Assembly (NCBI GenBank): GCA_016699125.1 | Contig: CP064961.1 | Coordinates: forward strand, 930,001-994,000 | DNA length: 64,000 bases | Origin: a bacterium | Lineage (GTDB): Bacteria > Babelota > Babeliae > Babelales > Vermiphilaceae | Direction of reading: 5' to 3' | Shown: piece after piece, positions 1 to 8,492 of the stretch | Layout of the letters: each line of letters starts with the position of its first letter | Numbering within the stretch: position 1 is the stretch's first letter | The notes under the pieces: model-generated | Told to the model about the DNA's origin: nothing | Database searches by the model: none | The model's input: only the letters and a program-made list of their open reading frames with translations | Program-made: the position numbers and the translations under genes

Positions 1-341
1 AAATCCCTTGTTCTTCATCATTGTCACTCGTTTTCTCAAAGCGACCATTCAAAATGGTTGAAATGTCCAACTCATTCCATTCCTGCCGACCGGCAAATGA
101 TAAGGGTGCTTTGAAGATCCACTCATCAGCATCAACGCTTTGTAACACTGATCGAGCCCGCATACGCTCTTTAATCTGTTTTCTCATTGCTGCAATACGC
201 TCTTTTAGTGCCTTTTCTGACGCAATTTCCTGCTCAGTTTTACTTCCAAATGGTCCAAACCACCCAAAAACCGGCTGTATGGACAGAAACACGATAGGCA
301 AAAATAAGCCTTTTACAAGCTTTTTAACACGATTTAACATA
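1..341 (-). CDS. Secreted or membrane-anchored protein, N-terminal part only
   Basis: An open frame starts with ATG at 341, behind a GGAGG ribosome site about 7 nt upstream, and runs without a stop to base 1, so the gene continues outside the window. The first ~28 residues are a signal peptide or anchor: basic MLNRVKKLVK, then a hydrophobic stretch through LPIVFLSI, then PVFGWFGPFG. A charged, probably helical segment follows (EKALKERIAAMRKQIKERMR). I recognise no family. It is divergent from the metalloprotease cluster that begins at 492. The overlapping plus-strand frame at 21-368 is taken to be its shadow. Confidence 0.6.
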
Positions 342-491
342 GCAAATCCTCCATTTATTCTATTTTAGTATATATTATAATTTTCAGATTGTAAATACTG
401 GTGGCTAAAAATAGTTTAATTGGGGGTTTTTTAGACAGAAAGCGGCAAATCTAATAAACTAAAGGAGTAGGCAAAGATCGAAAGGATAAGA

Positions 492-1598
492 ATGTGTTTT
501 AAAAGGTTTTTTTCCAGCTTTTTATTCGGAGTAAGCCTTCTGTTTGCGCAGGGCCCGAATCATACTGTGCCTGAAAGGATACAGATTTCCAGATTTTATA
601 CCTCAAATCGATCAATCAAAGGATATGCAAGCTATATACTTATCAGATGCTTTGCCGCTGTACGAAATTATTGCGTTGCCTGTTTTGAGGATTGGCACCA
701 TTATTTGTATGGACACTATATTGATAGGTACACGATCAACACCAATCTTGAAGAACTGAAAAGTAATTTACAACAAAGTTTAAAAGATTCCAATTCAAAA
801 CTGTGGCAAACACTGCAAGAATACAAAACGGTCAAGGAGGTTGTAGCAGCAATTGACAAAAAAGAAACCCAATTGAAAGATGAGCTTTTCCATGACGTTG
901 AAGCATTTTTAATCGCAAACTACGACAAAGAGATCGCAACAGAACTGAAAAATGAGGCCGAATGTCTCAAGTTGCGCAATTATAAAACGACTAACCCTAA
1001 AAATGTCATTCATGAGCTCAGTCCAACAACCCCATATATTTTAAAAATTATCAAGCTCTGTGGTATTGACCCAAAATATGTATCAATCAGATTTAAAGAT
1101 ACTATTCCATGGGGCAATGGCCAAGCTCAAAAACACAGTGAATTAAATGATTACGAAATAAACCTTCCGTACGGAAACCTGTATTTTAAAAATGTATCTT
1201 TTTTACCTTTTGTAGTTTTACATGAATGTTCACACATTTTATTGAAACATCCTGATACCAAACATTTGGTACATTTTCTTGAGGCTAAATTAAAAAAACG
1301 TAACGCCAAGTTTGAATGGCCACCTGAACTTTTCAAAAAATATGCCTTACTTTTACGCACACAAGAGCTTCATGCAGACCTATGTATGTTTTGTCAACTG
1401 CAAGGTAAAGTTTCAAAGAAAATTTTGAATAGTTTTATACAAGAAAGTTTATATTGGTCAGTTGCCCATATTAATCGTGATTATACACACCGCAGTCCAT
1501 TGTGGGAAGAAGACAATGATTCAACTGAAGCTTATCATACCTATTACATTCGGTTTGCATATGCAATGCGAATATATGAGCTTTTAAATCAAAAATAG
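492..1598 (+). CDS. Secreted HExxH zinc metallopeptidase, M48-like (paralogue 1)
   Basis: The 368-residue protein has a short hydrophobic N-terminus (MCFKRFFSSFLFGVSLLFAQ), which reads as a signal peptide. It carries a gluzincin-type site: HECSH at residues 244-248 and the downstream glutamate in ELHAD (E292), the layout of M48 and related zinc proteases. The middle (about 85-150) is helical and charged. The start has an AAAGGA ribosome site 6 nt upstream. It is the first of three tandem paralogues (next at 1615 and 2740) and the only one with all metal ligands, so it is probably the active one. The substrate is unknown; peptidase activity is inferred from the motif alone. Confidence 0.6.
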   Translation: MCFKRFFSSFLFGVSLLFAQGPNHTVPERIQISRFYTSNRSIKGYASYILIRCFAAVRNYCVACFEDWHHYLYGHYIDRYTINTNLEELKSNLQQSLKDSNSKLWQTLQEYKTVKEVVAAIDKKETQLKDELFHDVEAFLIANYDKEIATELKNEAECLKLRNYKTTNPKNVIHELSPTTPYILKIIKLCGIDPKYVSIRFKDTIPWGNGQAQKHSELNDYEINLPYGNLYFKNVSFLPFVVLHECSHILLKHPDTKHLVHFLEAKLKKRNAKFEWPPELFKKYALLLRTQELHADLCMFCQLQGKVSKKILNSFIQESLYWSVAHINRDYTHRSPLWEEDNDSTEAYHTYYIRFAYAMRIYELLNQK

Positions 1599-1614
1599 AA
1601 GGAAACAGATTAAA

Positions 1615-2727
1615 ATGAAACGGTATCACAAAATGAATAGTAAAAAACTTTTTTTCAGCTGTATATTAATCACAAATTTTGCACATGATGCTTTTGCAGA
1701 GCCATGGCTTTCAAAATTGTATACTTTTGTAGAAACAGTGAAAGAATGTGCAAAATATATCATTAATGGAGGCCCTTGCGTAACAGACGGAAAAACAACG
1801 GCCTATTTTGAAGTATTTAGTGACGATAAGAGCTCAATCTGTGTTCCTAGAGAAATAGTAATTCATATGGATCTTGACGAGTTACAAAATAACTTACAAA
1901 AAAGTTTAAAAAATTCGAACTCAAACCTCTGGAAAACTCTACAAGAATACAAAACCATTGACGAGCTGGTGGGCACAATCCAAAAAAAAGAAAATCAACT
2001 CAAAGATGAACTATGCAATGAGATTGAAACATTTTTAATCGCAAACTATGACGAAGAAACCGCAACAGAATTTAAAAATGAATATGAAAAGCAAAAGAAT
2101 CTTACTTACAAAACTATTGATTCCAAAGCTGTTGTGCATGATCAAAATAAAAGAGCTCCATATATCTTAAAACTCATGGATCTCTGTGGAATAGATCATC
2201 GCTATGTATCGATCAGATTTTGGCCCATGTTTGAATTTTTTTTTGACGCATATGTTAATCGAGACGATACCTCTTATATTTATAAAATGGTTTTACCATA
2301 CTTCGATCTTACTTTTAAAAACATATCATTGTTTCCCTCTATAATTTTACCTTTGTTTGCACATATTCTATTAAAACATCATGAAACTTACTATTTAATG
2401 AACTTTATTGAATACAAAATCAGAAAACAGAATACTAAATTTGAATGGCCAGCTGAAATCACAAAAAAATTGTATTCACTCATGAGAACAGAAAAATTAC
2501 ACGCACATATCTATATGTTCAAAAAGCTGCAGTATACTTGTACAAAAAAAGAGCTAATCGATTTTGCAAAAATAAGCTTGTATGCATCAACTTTCATGAC
2601 ACAGTACATCTGCAAAGATTATGCTCCAGTATGGGAAGAAGACGATGACTCAACAGAGTTTTTTATAATGCCTTACATTCAGTTCGCATATGCAATGCGA
2701 ATCTATGAGCTTTTAAATCAAAAATAG
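1615..2727 (+). CDS. Secreted metalloprotease paralogue with destroyed zinc site (paralogue 2)
   Basis: The 370-residue protein is clearly homologous to the 492-1598 product along its length; both end in a segment containing YAMRIYELLNQK. The catalytic motif is lost: the position of HECSH reads PLFAH (residues 246-250), so the first His and the Glu are missing, and the ELHAD site reads KLHAH, losing the third ligand. A signal peptide is present (hydrophobic run before AFAEPW). It starts 17 nt after the previous stop with an AAGGAA ribosome site, so it is probably co-transcribed. It is likely a catalytically dead pseudoenzyme; a retained binding role is possible but not shown. Confidence 0.6.
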   Translation: MKRYHKMNSKKLFFSCILITNFAHDAFAEPWLSKLYTFVETVKECAKYIINGGPCVTDGKTTAYFEVFSDDKSSICVPREIVIHMDLDELQNNLQKSLKNSNSNLWKTLQEYKTIDELVGTIQKKENQLKDELCNEIETFLIANYDEETATEFKNEYEKQKNLTYKTIDSKAVVHDQNKRAPYILKLMDLCGIDHRYVSIRFWPMFEFFFDAYVNRDDTSYIYKMVLPYFDLTFKNISLFPSIILPLFAHILLKHHETYYLMNFIEYKIRKQNTKFEWPAEITKKLYSLMRTEKLHAHIYMFKKLQYTCTKKELIDFAKISLYASTFMTQYICKDYAPVWEEDDDSTEFFIMPYIQFAYAMRIYELLNQK

Positions 2728-2739
2728 AAGGAACTAAAC

Positions 2740-3729
2740 ATGTTTAAATCTACTTTTTTTAAAACAGTTTTTTGTATTATATTCGTACACGCGATGCGTG
2801 CTACGCAGGTCGAACTTGAAAATTATCAAACTACAATTATTCCGTATCCTGAACAACTTGAACAGTTTACCAATCAGGTACAAAAAGCACTCCAAGAACC
2901 CGCTTCAGCTTTGTACAGTCAACTTTCAGAATATAATAACATTGATGAGCTGATTCAGTATGCACTATTGCGTCAAGACGAAGCAAAAAACGCATATTTA
3001 AACGAGGCTACAGGTCTCCTCCAGCAAAACACAGAAGAGATAAAAGAGATTGGTATGAACCTGTTACGTTCGTTTGATCGCGCAACCGAAATCGCTGTGT
3101 ATGAATTTCCTGATGCGCCAACAGACCATCCATGGTTGACACAGATCAAAAAAATTATCAATCGCTACGATTACGATGAAACAACCTACAAAATAGAATT
3201 TAGCCAAAATGAGCCAGGGGATATTGTTCCAGAGATATACATAGTACCACATGAACCAGAGCTTCATGTAGCCATGCAGTATGTAACCTGTAGCGCAAAA
3301 TAGCATGGCCTTGAATCAAAAAATCCTGATTTAGATTTTCTGATTTCACGCAGCATAATACAGTTAGCATCTGGTCAAATTGCTCAAACTGCTTATGCGC
3401 AAGAGTTAAACATGTTATTCAAGCCAGATGAAAAGATCTTTGATCTGTTTAATGACTGGCAAAGGAAACAGGAATTTGTAGCTGATCTTTTGCCTTTGCA
3501 CTCACAATTTTTAAAAGTTACCGAAAAAGATCGTAAAAACTATATTGACCAAGCAAAAAGATTCTTAGCATTGCACGTGTATATCGATGAAGCACATTCG
3601 ACTATGCATGGTTTGAAATCAAACCTCTGGCAAGCTTTACATGCTGAAAATAAGGCTTCTCGGTATCCAAGTTATGCGGCAAGACTCGCATGGATATTCA
3701 AGTCAGAGGAGCTATTACACCTTCACTGA
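2740..3729 (+). pseudogene. Third metalloprotease paralogue, interrupted by in-frame TAG
   Basis: The frame opens at ATG 2740, 12 nt after paralogue 2, with an AAGGA ribosome site and a signal peptide. It is stopped by TAG at 3301-3303 and continues open in the same frame to 3729. The second part lines up with the C-terminal half of the 492-1598 protein: its QEFVADL matches QELHADL and retains E and AD, and its end resembles the shared C-terminus. The region where HExxH should lie reads VTCSA, so the zinc site is lost as well. A nonsense mutation in an already decaying copy is the simplest reading; the first 187 residues may still be made. Confidence 0.65.
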
Positions 3730-4928
3730 CCAACGGTAAACGAAAGCTGCATCAGTGGACTGTAAATACCAAAAACTAATAACGCGATACAAAGCCCCAA
3801 TACTATTAATAAGGTTGGGCCAATCAAAAAAACTATCCTATTTAACAGTTGATCTAAATATGAAAAGGTACTGCTTCCAATTTTTTGACTGGCAGAGCCA
3901 ACTGTATTGGTCTCTTGGGCAATGCGAATGACCATTATTTGATGAAGCGTAAACAGTTCTAGATGTTGTGCTAATGCAAATGATAGCGACCTGCCACTTT
4001 GTAATTGCAATGAAATCTTTTGCAGGCTCACATGCAACTTCGTATCTTTATCAACCATATTGGCAATCATATAGACAGCTTGATCAACTTTGATACCTGC
4101 TTGAAGCAGCACACCAAGAAAAGAAAAAAATTGCGCCTGATCATATGCATGCTTAATCAGACGTAAAAACGGAAGGCGTAATAGCAAAAACTCTTTCACT
4201 GCTTTATATTGTTTTGATTGCCTCACAAAATAGATCAGTATTACGATCAAAACAGACATGCTCAAAACCATCAACAAATGTGAAACATCATGCAGCCACG
4301 CACTGAGCTGAATCATGTATTGCGTTGATGTAGGCAAGGTTATACGCATACTTTTAAATATATGTGCAATATGTGGCACAAAGAAAAAGAAAAACATAAA
4401 TGCCACTATTAAAAGAAAAACTGCTGTTACTAGAGGCATCATGAGCGCATTGTATATTTTTTTATGAAAATTCGCTTGTGTTTGATAATATGCTGCAAGT
4501 AACTTACATACAACCTGCATATTATTTGTCTCTTGTCCAACAAAAAAAGCTTGGCATGCAAAAGAATCAAAAAAAAATGTATACGACTTCAATGCTTCGT
4601 AAATTGATAACCCATCAGACAGTTTTTGACTTACACCTAAAAATACTTCCTGTATTTTAGGATTTTGAGACTGTCGTCCTATCATTAGGCATGCATCGGT
4701 AATATGCAGACCATATTCTAATAATTCATTCAAAAGCATGAAAACATCTGCTTTGTCCTGTGATGTAATCGACCATTGAAACATAAGCCATGAAGTGTCT
4801 TTTGCACCAAGTAACGCAATATGCATCTTAAAAAGCTCTTCATCCAGCTGTTGCACCGACTGAGCAAACAGATAACCATTCTTGGTCTTTCCCTGAACTG
4901 TAAGACCCCTCCATTTATAATAAGGCAT
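3723..4928 (-). CDS. Type II secretion / type IV pilus inner-membrane protein, GspF/PilC family
   Basis: The 401-residue polytopic inner-membrane protein has the two-lobe GspF/PilC plan. Two homologous cytoplasmic helical domains (about 60-170 and 265-375) are each followed by strong membrane segments (about 172-195, 225-245 and 375-395). Lobe features such as ...LSDGLSIYEAL and ...LQSGRSLSFAL are typical of T2SSF domains. It is the platform protein that couples the assembly ATPase to pseudopilus or pilus growth. No other secretion or pilus gene is adjacent. The ATG at 4928 is preferred over the upstream TTG because AAGGA lies about 9 nt before it. Its 3' end overlaps the end of the 2740 pseudogene by 7 nt. 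Confidence 0.8.
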   Translation of the reverse strand: MPYYKWRGLTVQGKTKNGYLFAQSVQQLDEELFKMHIALLGAKDTSWLMFQWSITSQDKADVFMLLNELLEYGLHITDACLMIGRQSQNPKIQEVFLGVSQKLSDGLSIYEALKSYTFFFDSFACQAFFVGQETNNMQVVCKLLAAYYQTQANFHKKIYNALMMPLVTAVFLLIVAFMFFFFFVPHIAHIFKSMRITLPTSTQYMIQLSAWLHDVSHLLMVLSMSVLIVILIYFVRQSKQYKAVKEFLLLRLPFLRLIKHAYDQAQFFSFLGVLLQAGIKVDQAVYMIANMVDKDTKLHVSLQKISLQLQSGRSLSFALAQHLELFTLHQIMVIRIAQETNTVGSASQKIGSSTFSYLDQLLNRIVFLIGPTLLIVLGLCIALLVFGIYSPLMQLSFTVGQ

Positions 4929-4940
4929 CTGCAACTATCC

Positions 4941-5231
4941 TTATAAAAGTTTGATCTGGTTTTCAATACCCAATAACTGTAACACTACTTCTAAAGTCAA
5001 CGGAGTTGCAACCGCTATCCTTTTTTTCCGAGAGGTCGCTCCATTTACAATCGACACATCTTGTTGGACAAGGCCCAAAATACCTGCGATATATTTTACT
5101 AATTCGCAATTAGCTTTCCCTCCCTCAGGAGGGCTTTTTAAGAAAAGTTTTATCCTACCATTTTTATCTTTAAGGATAGCTTGCCTTCCTGACAAGGGAA
5201 CTACAACTAAGTCGATAAAAACCCGCTTCAC
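4941..5231 (-). CDS. yggU: DUF167 / YggU family protein
   Basis: The 96-residue protein matches the small DUF167/YggU family: an early VVPLSGRQAI strand segment, the conserved core PPEGGKANCELVKYIAG, then VSIVNGATSRKKRIAV. These are the usual family landmarks at the usual length. The molecular function of this widespread family is not established. The start is GTG at 5231, with GGAG 5 nt upstream. It ends 12 nt before the GspF-like gene, so the two are likely co-transcribed. Confidence 0.85.
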   Translation of the reverse strand: MKRVFIDLVVVPLSGRQAILKDKNGRIKLFLKSPPEGGKANCELVKYIAGILGLVQQDVSIVNGATSRKKRIAVATPLTLEVVLQLLGIENQIKLL

Positions 5232-5340
5232 TTGCGCTCCATCCCTTCAGATTAGCAAACATGAACGTAAAACAATGGATATGATTAATACGTAGCTAAT
5301 ACATCCTCAAAGCACAGCAAACAAACAAACAACAGTTCAT

Positions 5341-7029
5341 TTAAATATTATTGCTATTTTGGGTATTTTTATCATCTTTTTTATTCATAGAATCCAGAAA
5401 ATCGCGATTTACTTTGTGCTTTTTCATCTTTTCAATCAAAAATTCCATCGCTTCGATTGTATTCATATTGGATAAAAATTTTTGTAAAATCCATACACGA
5501 TTTAAATCCTCTTCAGGATATAACAGATCGTCACGACGCGTACCAGAGATTAAAAGGTCAAAGGCAGGGAAAATTCTTTTATTAGATAGTTTACGCGTCA
5601 TATGCATTTCCATATTTCCCGTACCTTTAAACTCTTCATAAATCACTTCATCCATTCGCGAACCATTATCAATCATAGCAGTAGCCATAATTGTTAAAGA
5701 TCCAGCTTCTTCAGTTGCTCGCGCTGCCCCGAAAAAACGTTTTGGACGCTGTAATGCATTCGCATCAATACCACCAGTCAATATCTTACCGGAGGCAGGC
5801 GCAATGGTATTATAAGCACGGGCAAGACGGGTCAAAGAATCTAAAAGAATCACAACATCTTTACCACACTCTACAAGCCGTTTTGCTTTTTCAAGAACCG
5901 TTTCTGCAACCTGCACATGTCTTTCTGCAGATTCATCAAACGTAGAACTGATCACTTCAGCGGTAAAACCTTTTACCGTTCGTTCCATATCAGCAACTTC
6001 TTCAGGACGTTCATCTACAAGCAACACAATCAAAAATACTTCAGGATGATTTGCGATAATACTTTGTGCAAACTCTTTTACAAGAAGAGTTTTACCCACT
6101 TTGGGTGGGGCAACAATTAAACCACGTTGACCTTTACCAACTGGTGTAAAAAGATCCATGATTCTGGTTGCAAATTTTGTAGGTTCATGCTCTAAATTAA
6201 ATTTTTTAGAAGGATGCAAAGGGCTTAGTCTTTCAAAATGTGGCCTATCGATAAGTGAGGCTGGATCCTGATAGTTAATTTTATTGACCTTAAGTAGTGC
6301 AAAATATTTTTCACCCTCTTTTGGTTTTCTAATAACCCCATTAATCATATCACCAGGTCGCAAATTAAATCTTCTAATTTGTGATGGTGAAACATACACA
6401 TCATCAGGACCAGATACATAATCATAATGAGCTGAACGCAAAAACCCAAATCCATCAGGCAGTTTTTCTAATACCCCCTCAACTTCCATTTCCAAATCTG
6501 GATGAGCTTGAACATATTTAATTCTTTCAATAAGTTCAATTTTGCTTTTCAAAGTTGAACCTACAATACCAAGTTTTCGCGCGTATCCTATAAGCTCATT
6601 TAATGAACGTTCTTCAAAAGGTCGATTGTCATTAAAGGTTGCTTGCTGTGCAGATCCACCTTTATCTTGAGATTGACCATCAGCAGTATTTTGTGATTGA
6701 TGTGTAACATGACGCGGGCGCTGCTCATTACGTTCTTGGTAAGATCTTGGCGAACGACGTCGTACATTACCTGATTGATTTCTGCCTGAGCTATTACCTT
6801 GATGAGGTCTAACAGCATAATCAGTTTCATTATGAGCACCTAAATCAGCAGCTTTTTCAGTAGTAACCGGTTCGGTTTTTTGTACTAGCGCCAATTGATG
6901 AACAGCTGATTCATCCTTGGGATGATCAACAACAGATTGTTGCGCAGATACTTCTGAAGAACCTTCAAAAGTTCCCACTTCTTTCTCTTTTTCACTTATC
7001 ACACCAACTCCTACTGTTTGAACATACAA
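5341..7029 (-). CDS. rho: Transcription termination factor Rho
   Basis: This is the hexameric RNA-dependent ATPase that ends transcription. The N-terminal ~120 residues are a polar Q/N/R-rich extension. They are followed by the Rho N-terminal helical domain ([13 protein letters not shown]), the cold-shock-like RNA-binding domain ([27 protein letters not shown]) and the RecA-type core with P-loop APPKVGKT, Walker [17 protein letters not shown] and the C-terminal [10 protein letters not shown]. The annotated ATG (7029) has its GGAG about 12 nt away. A GTG at 7002 has GGAG 5 nt upstream and may be the true start, shortening the protein by 9 residues. Confidence 0.95.
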   Translation of the reverse strand: MYVQTVGVGVISEKEKEVGTFEGSSEVSAQQSVVDHPKDESAVHQLALVQKTEPVTTEKAADLGAHNETDYAVRPHQGNSSGRNQSGNVRRRSPRSYQERNEQRPRHVTHQSQNTADGQSQDKGGSAQQATFNDNRPFEERSLNELIGYARKLGIVGSTLKSKIELIERIKYVQAHPDLEMEVEGVLEKLPDGFGFLRSAHYDYVSGPDDVYVSPSQIRRFNLRPGDMINGVIRKPKEGEKYFALLKVNKINYQDPASLIDRPHFERLSPLHPSKKFNLEHEPTKFATRIMDLFTPVGKGQRGLIVAPPKVGKTLLVKEFAQSIIANHPEVFLIVLLVDERPEEVADMERTVKGFTAEVISSTFDESAERHVQVAETVLEKAKRLVECGKDVVILLDSLTRLARAYNTIAPASGKILTGGIDANALQRPKRFFGAARATEEAGSLTIMATAMIDNGSRMDEVIYEEFKGTGNMEMHMTRKLSNKRIFPAFDLLISGTRRDDLLYPEEDLNRVWILQKFLSNMNTIEAMEFLIEKMKKHKVNRDFLDSMNKKDDKNTQNSNNI

Positions 7030-7148
7030 ACATTATGCAAACTCCTGCAATCTTACGCGAAACATCGATAAGGTGAATTTTAAATATCAAAATCTAGAAA
7101 AAAATACTAAACATTTTTTTGAAAGTATTACCCAACATAACCAAAATC

Positions 7149-7182
7149 AAAAAAACCTATTTTATCGTGGCTCACGATAAAA
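7149..7182 (-). terminator. Rho-independent terminator after secF
   Basis: On the minus strand a perfect 10 bp stem (TTTTATCGTG / CACGATAAAA) with a 3 nt loop spans 7160-7182 and is followed by a run of seven T at 7155-7149. The stem includes the stop codon of secF at 7162. It separates secF from rho. Confidence 0.7.
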
Positions 7183-8043
7183 TAACATCATAATTGGACT
7201 TGCAATATAGATAGACGAATAAGTACCAAAAAGTATGCCCACTAAAAGCGCAAATGAAGATGTATGCAACGCCTTTCCGCCAAATAAAAACATTGCAAGC
7301 ACAGGCAATATAGTTGACAAACTTGTCAAAATTGTGCGCGTCAAGGTACGGTTTATACTTTCATTGACAACGTCAGCTAAGTCCTGATTCTTCCTACGCG
7401 CTAGATCCTGTCTAATTCTTGAAAAAATAACAATCGTATCATTGATTGAATAACCTAACACAGCCAAAATTGCTGCAATAACATTCATTGATATCTCTTT
7501 GTCGAAAAAAAACAACATTGCAAGCATCGCTATAGAATCATGCAAGAGTGCAAACACTGCACCAAGAGCAAAAGCCACAGACCAAAAACGGAATGCTATA
7601 TACAAAAGCATAGCTAAAAGGGATATCAGAATCGCTTTGAAAGACTTAGTCCTCAGACTTTCACCAACTGCTGCACCAACACCTTCTGTTTGAAGAATTT
7701 CTAAAGGCCCTTGCACAACGGGTTCTAATACTGTACGTATTTTTTCTGCAAGACCTTTTGGATTATTCGAGAAATCTTGTACCTTCACCATGAATTCATT
7801 ATTTTCAAATAACCGCACATCCGCATTAAGCCATCCATTAGTAGACAATGCATTCATCAAATCATCTACATTGACAGGAACATTAGCCTTGCAAAGAACC
7901 TGTGTACCGCCGGTAAAGTCGATGCTGTAAGAAAAAACTATACCCCTGTCAAGATATTGACGAACCGCCATAACGCAAAAAGCACCCAAAAAAAGGAATG
8001 AACCAAACGCAACAACCGCACGATATTTAATAAATTGAATCAC
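7162..8043 (-). CDS. secF: Protein translocase subunit SecF
   Basis: The 293-residue inner-membrane RND-type subunit works with SecD to use proton motive force during Sec export. It has the first membrane segment, the periplasmic start FSYSIDFTGGTQV, and five C-terminal membrane segments with landmarks VLGYSINDTIVIFSRIR and SINRTLTRTILTSL. The length is normal. The start is GTG at 8043 with GGAG 5 nt upstream. secD, usually directly upstream or fused, is not here; the upstream neighbour is rpmA. Confidence 0.95.
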   Translation of the reverse strand: MIQFIKYRAVVAFGSFLFLGAFCVMAVRQYLDRGIVFSYSIDFTGGTQVLCKANVPVNVDDLMNALSTNGWLNADVRLFENNEFMVKVQDFSNNPKGLAEKIRTVLEPVVQGPLEILQTEGVGAAVGESLRTKSFKAILISLLAMLLYIAFRFWSVAFALGAVFALLHDSIAMLAMLFFFDKEISMNVIAAILAVLGYSINDTIVIFSRIRQDLARRKNQDLADVVNESINRTLTRTILTSLSTILPVLAMFLFGGKALHTSSFALLVGILFGTYSSIYIASPIMMLFYREPR

Positions 8044-8110
8044 GACTTCTCCACTTACTTCTGTATGGTTTCCATGAAAATCATACGAAAATTTCTAAAT
8101 AAATTTTTTT

Positions 8111-8368
8111 TTAAGGTAAAGGTATAATCGAAATATAACGGCGCCCTTTTCGTCCATAGTGAAAACGGACAGATCCTTCATCTATAGCAAACAAGGTATC
8201 ATCACCACCCCTACCAACACCACTACCAGGATGGAAGTTCGTACCACGCTGTCTTACAAGTATTTCACCCCCTGTAACTTTCTCTCCACTAAAGATCTTA
8301 ACGCCTAAACGTTTGCTTTCGCTATCGCGACCATTCTGTGTAGAACCACCAGATTTACTTGTTGCCAC
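8111..8368 (-). CDS. rpmA: 50S ribosomal protein L27
   Basis: The 85-residue ribosomal protein has the full L27 signature: [30 protein letters not shown] and QRGTNFHPG. The family's N-terminal tail reaches the peptidyl-transferase centre. No Firmicutes-style cleaved N-terminal extension is present. The start is GTG at 8368 behind AAGGAAG. rplU (L21), its near-universal upstream partner, is absent; polA lies upstream instead. Confidence 0.96.
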   Translation of the reverse strand: MATSKSGGSTQNGRDSESKRLGVKIFSGEKVTGGEILVRQRGTNFHPGSGVGRGGDDTLFAIDEGSVRFHYGRKGRRYISIIPLP

Positions 8369-8492
8369 CGCACTTCCTTCAAAGTTTTAAAAATTCTGAT
8401 TACTATCCGAAATGAACGAGTCTTACATTGCCTCTTTCGACATTATTCCATCTTATTCAAAAAAGTCAAGCCGATTTCATGCAGAAAAAAAT

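Noticed and set aside
21..368. Plus-strand open frame of 115 codons
   Set aside because: It lies opposite the 1-341 minus-strand frame, which has a strong ribosome site and a signal peptide; the plus frame has neither and looks like a shadow.
3301..3303. TAG as a recoded codon (for example pyrrolysine or suppressor read-through)
   Set aside because: The gene is a decaying paralogue with a lost zinc site, and no recoding machinery or stem-loop is evident, so ordinary nonsense mutation is simpler.
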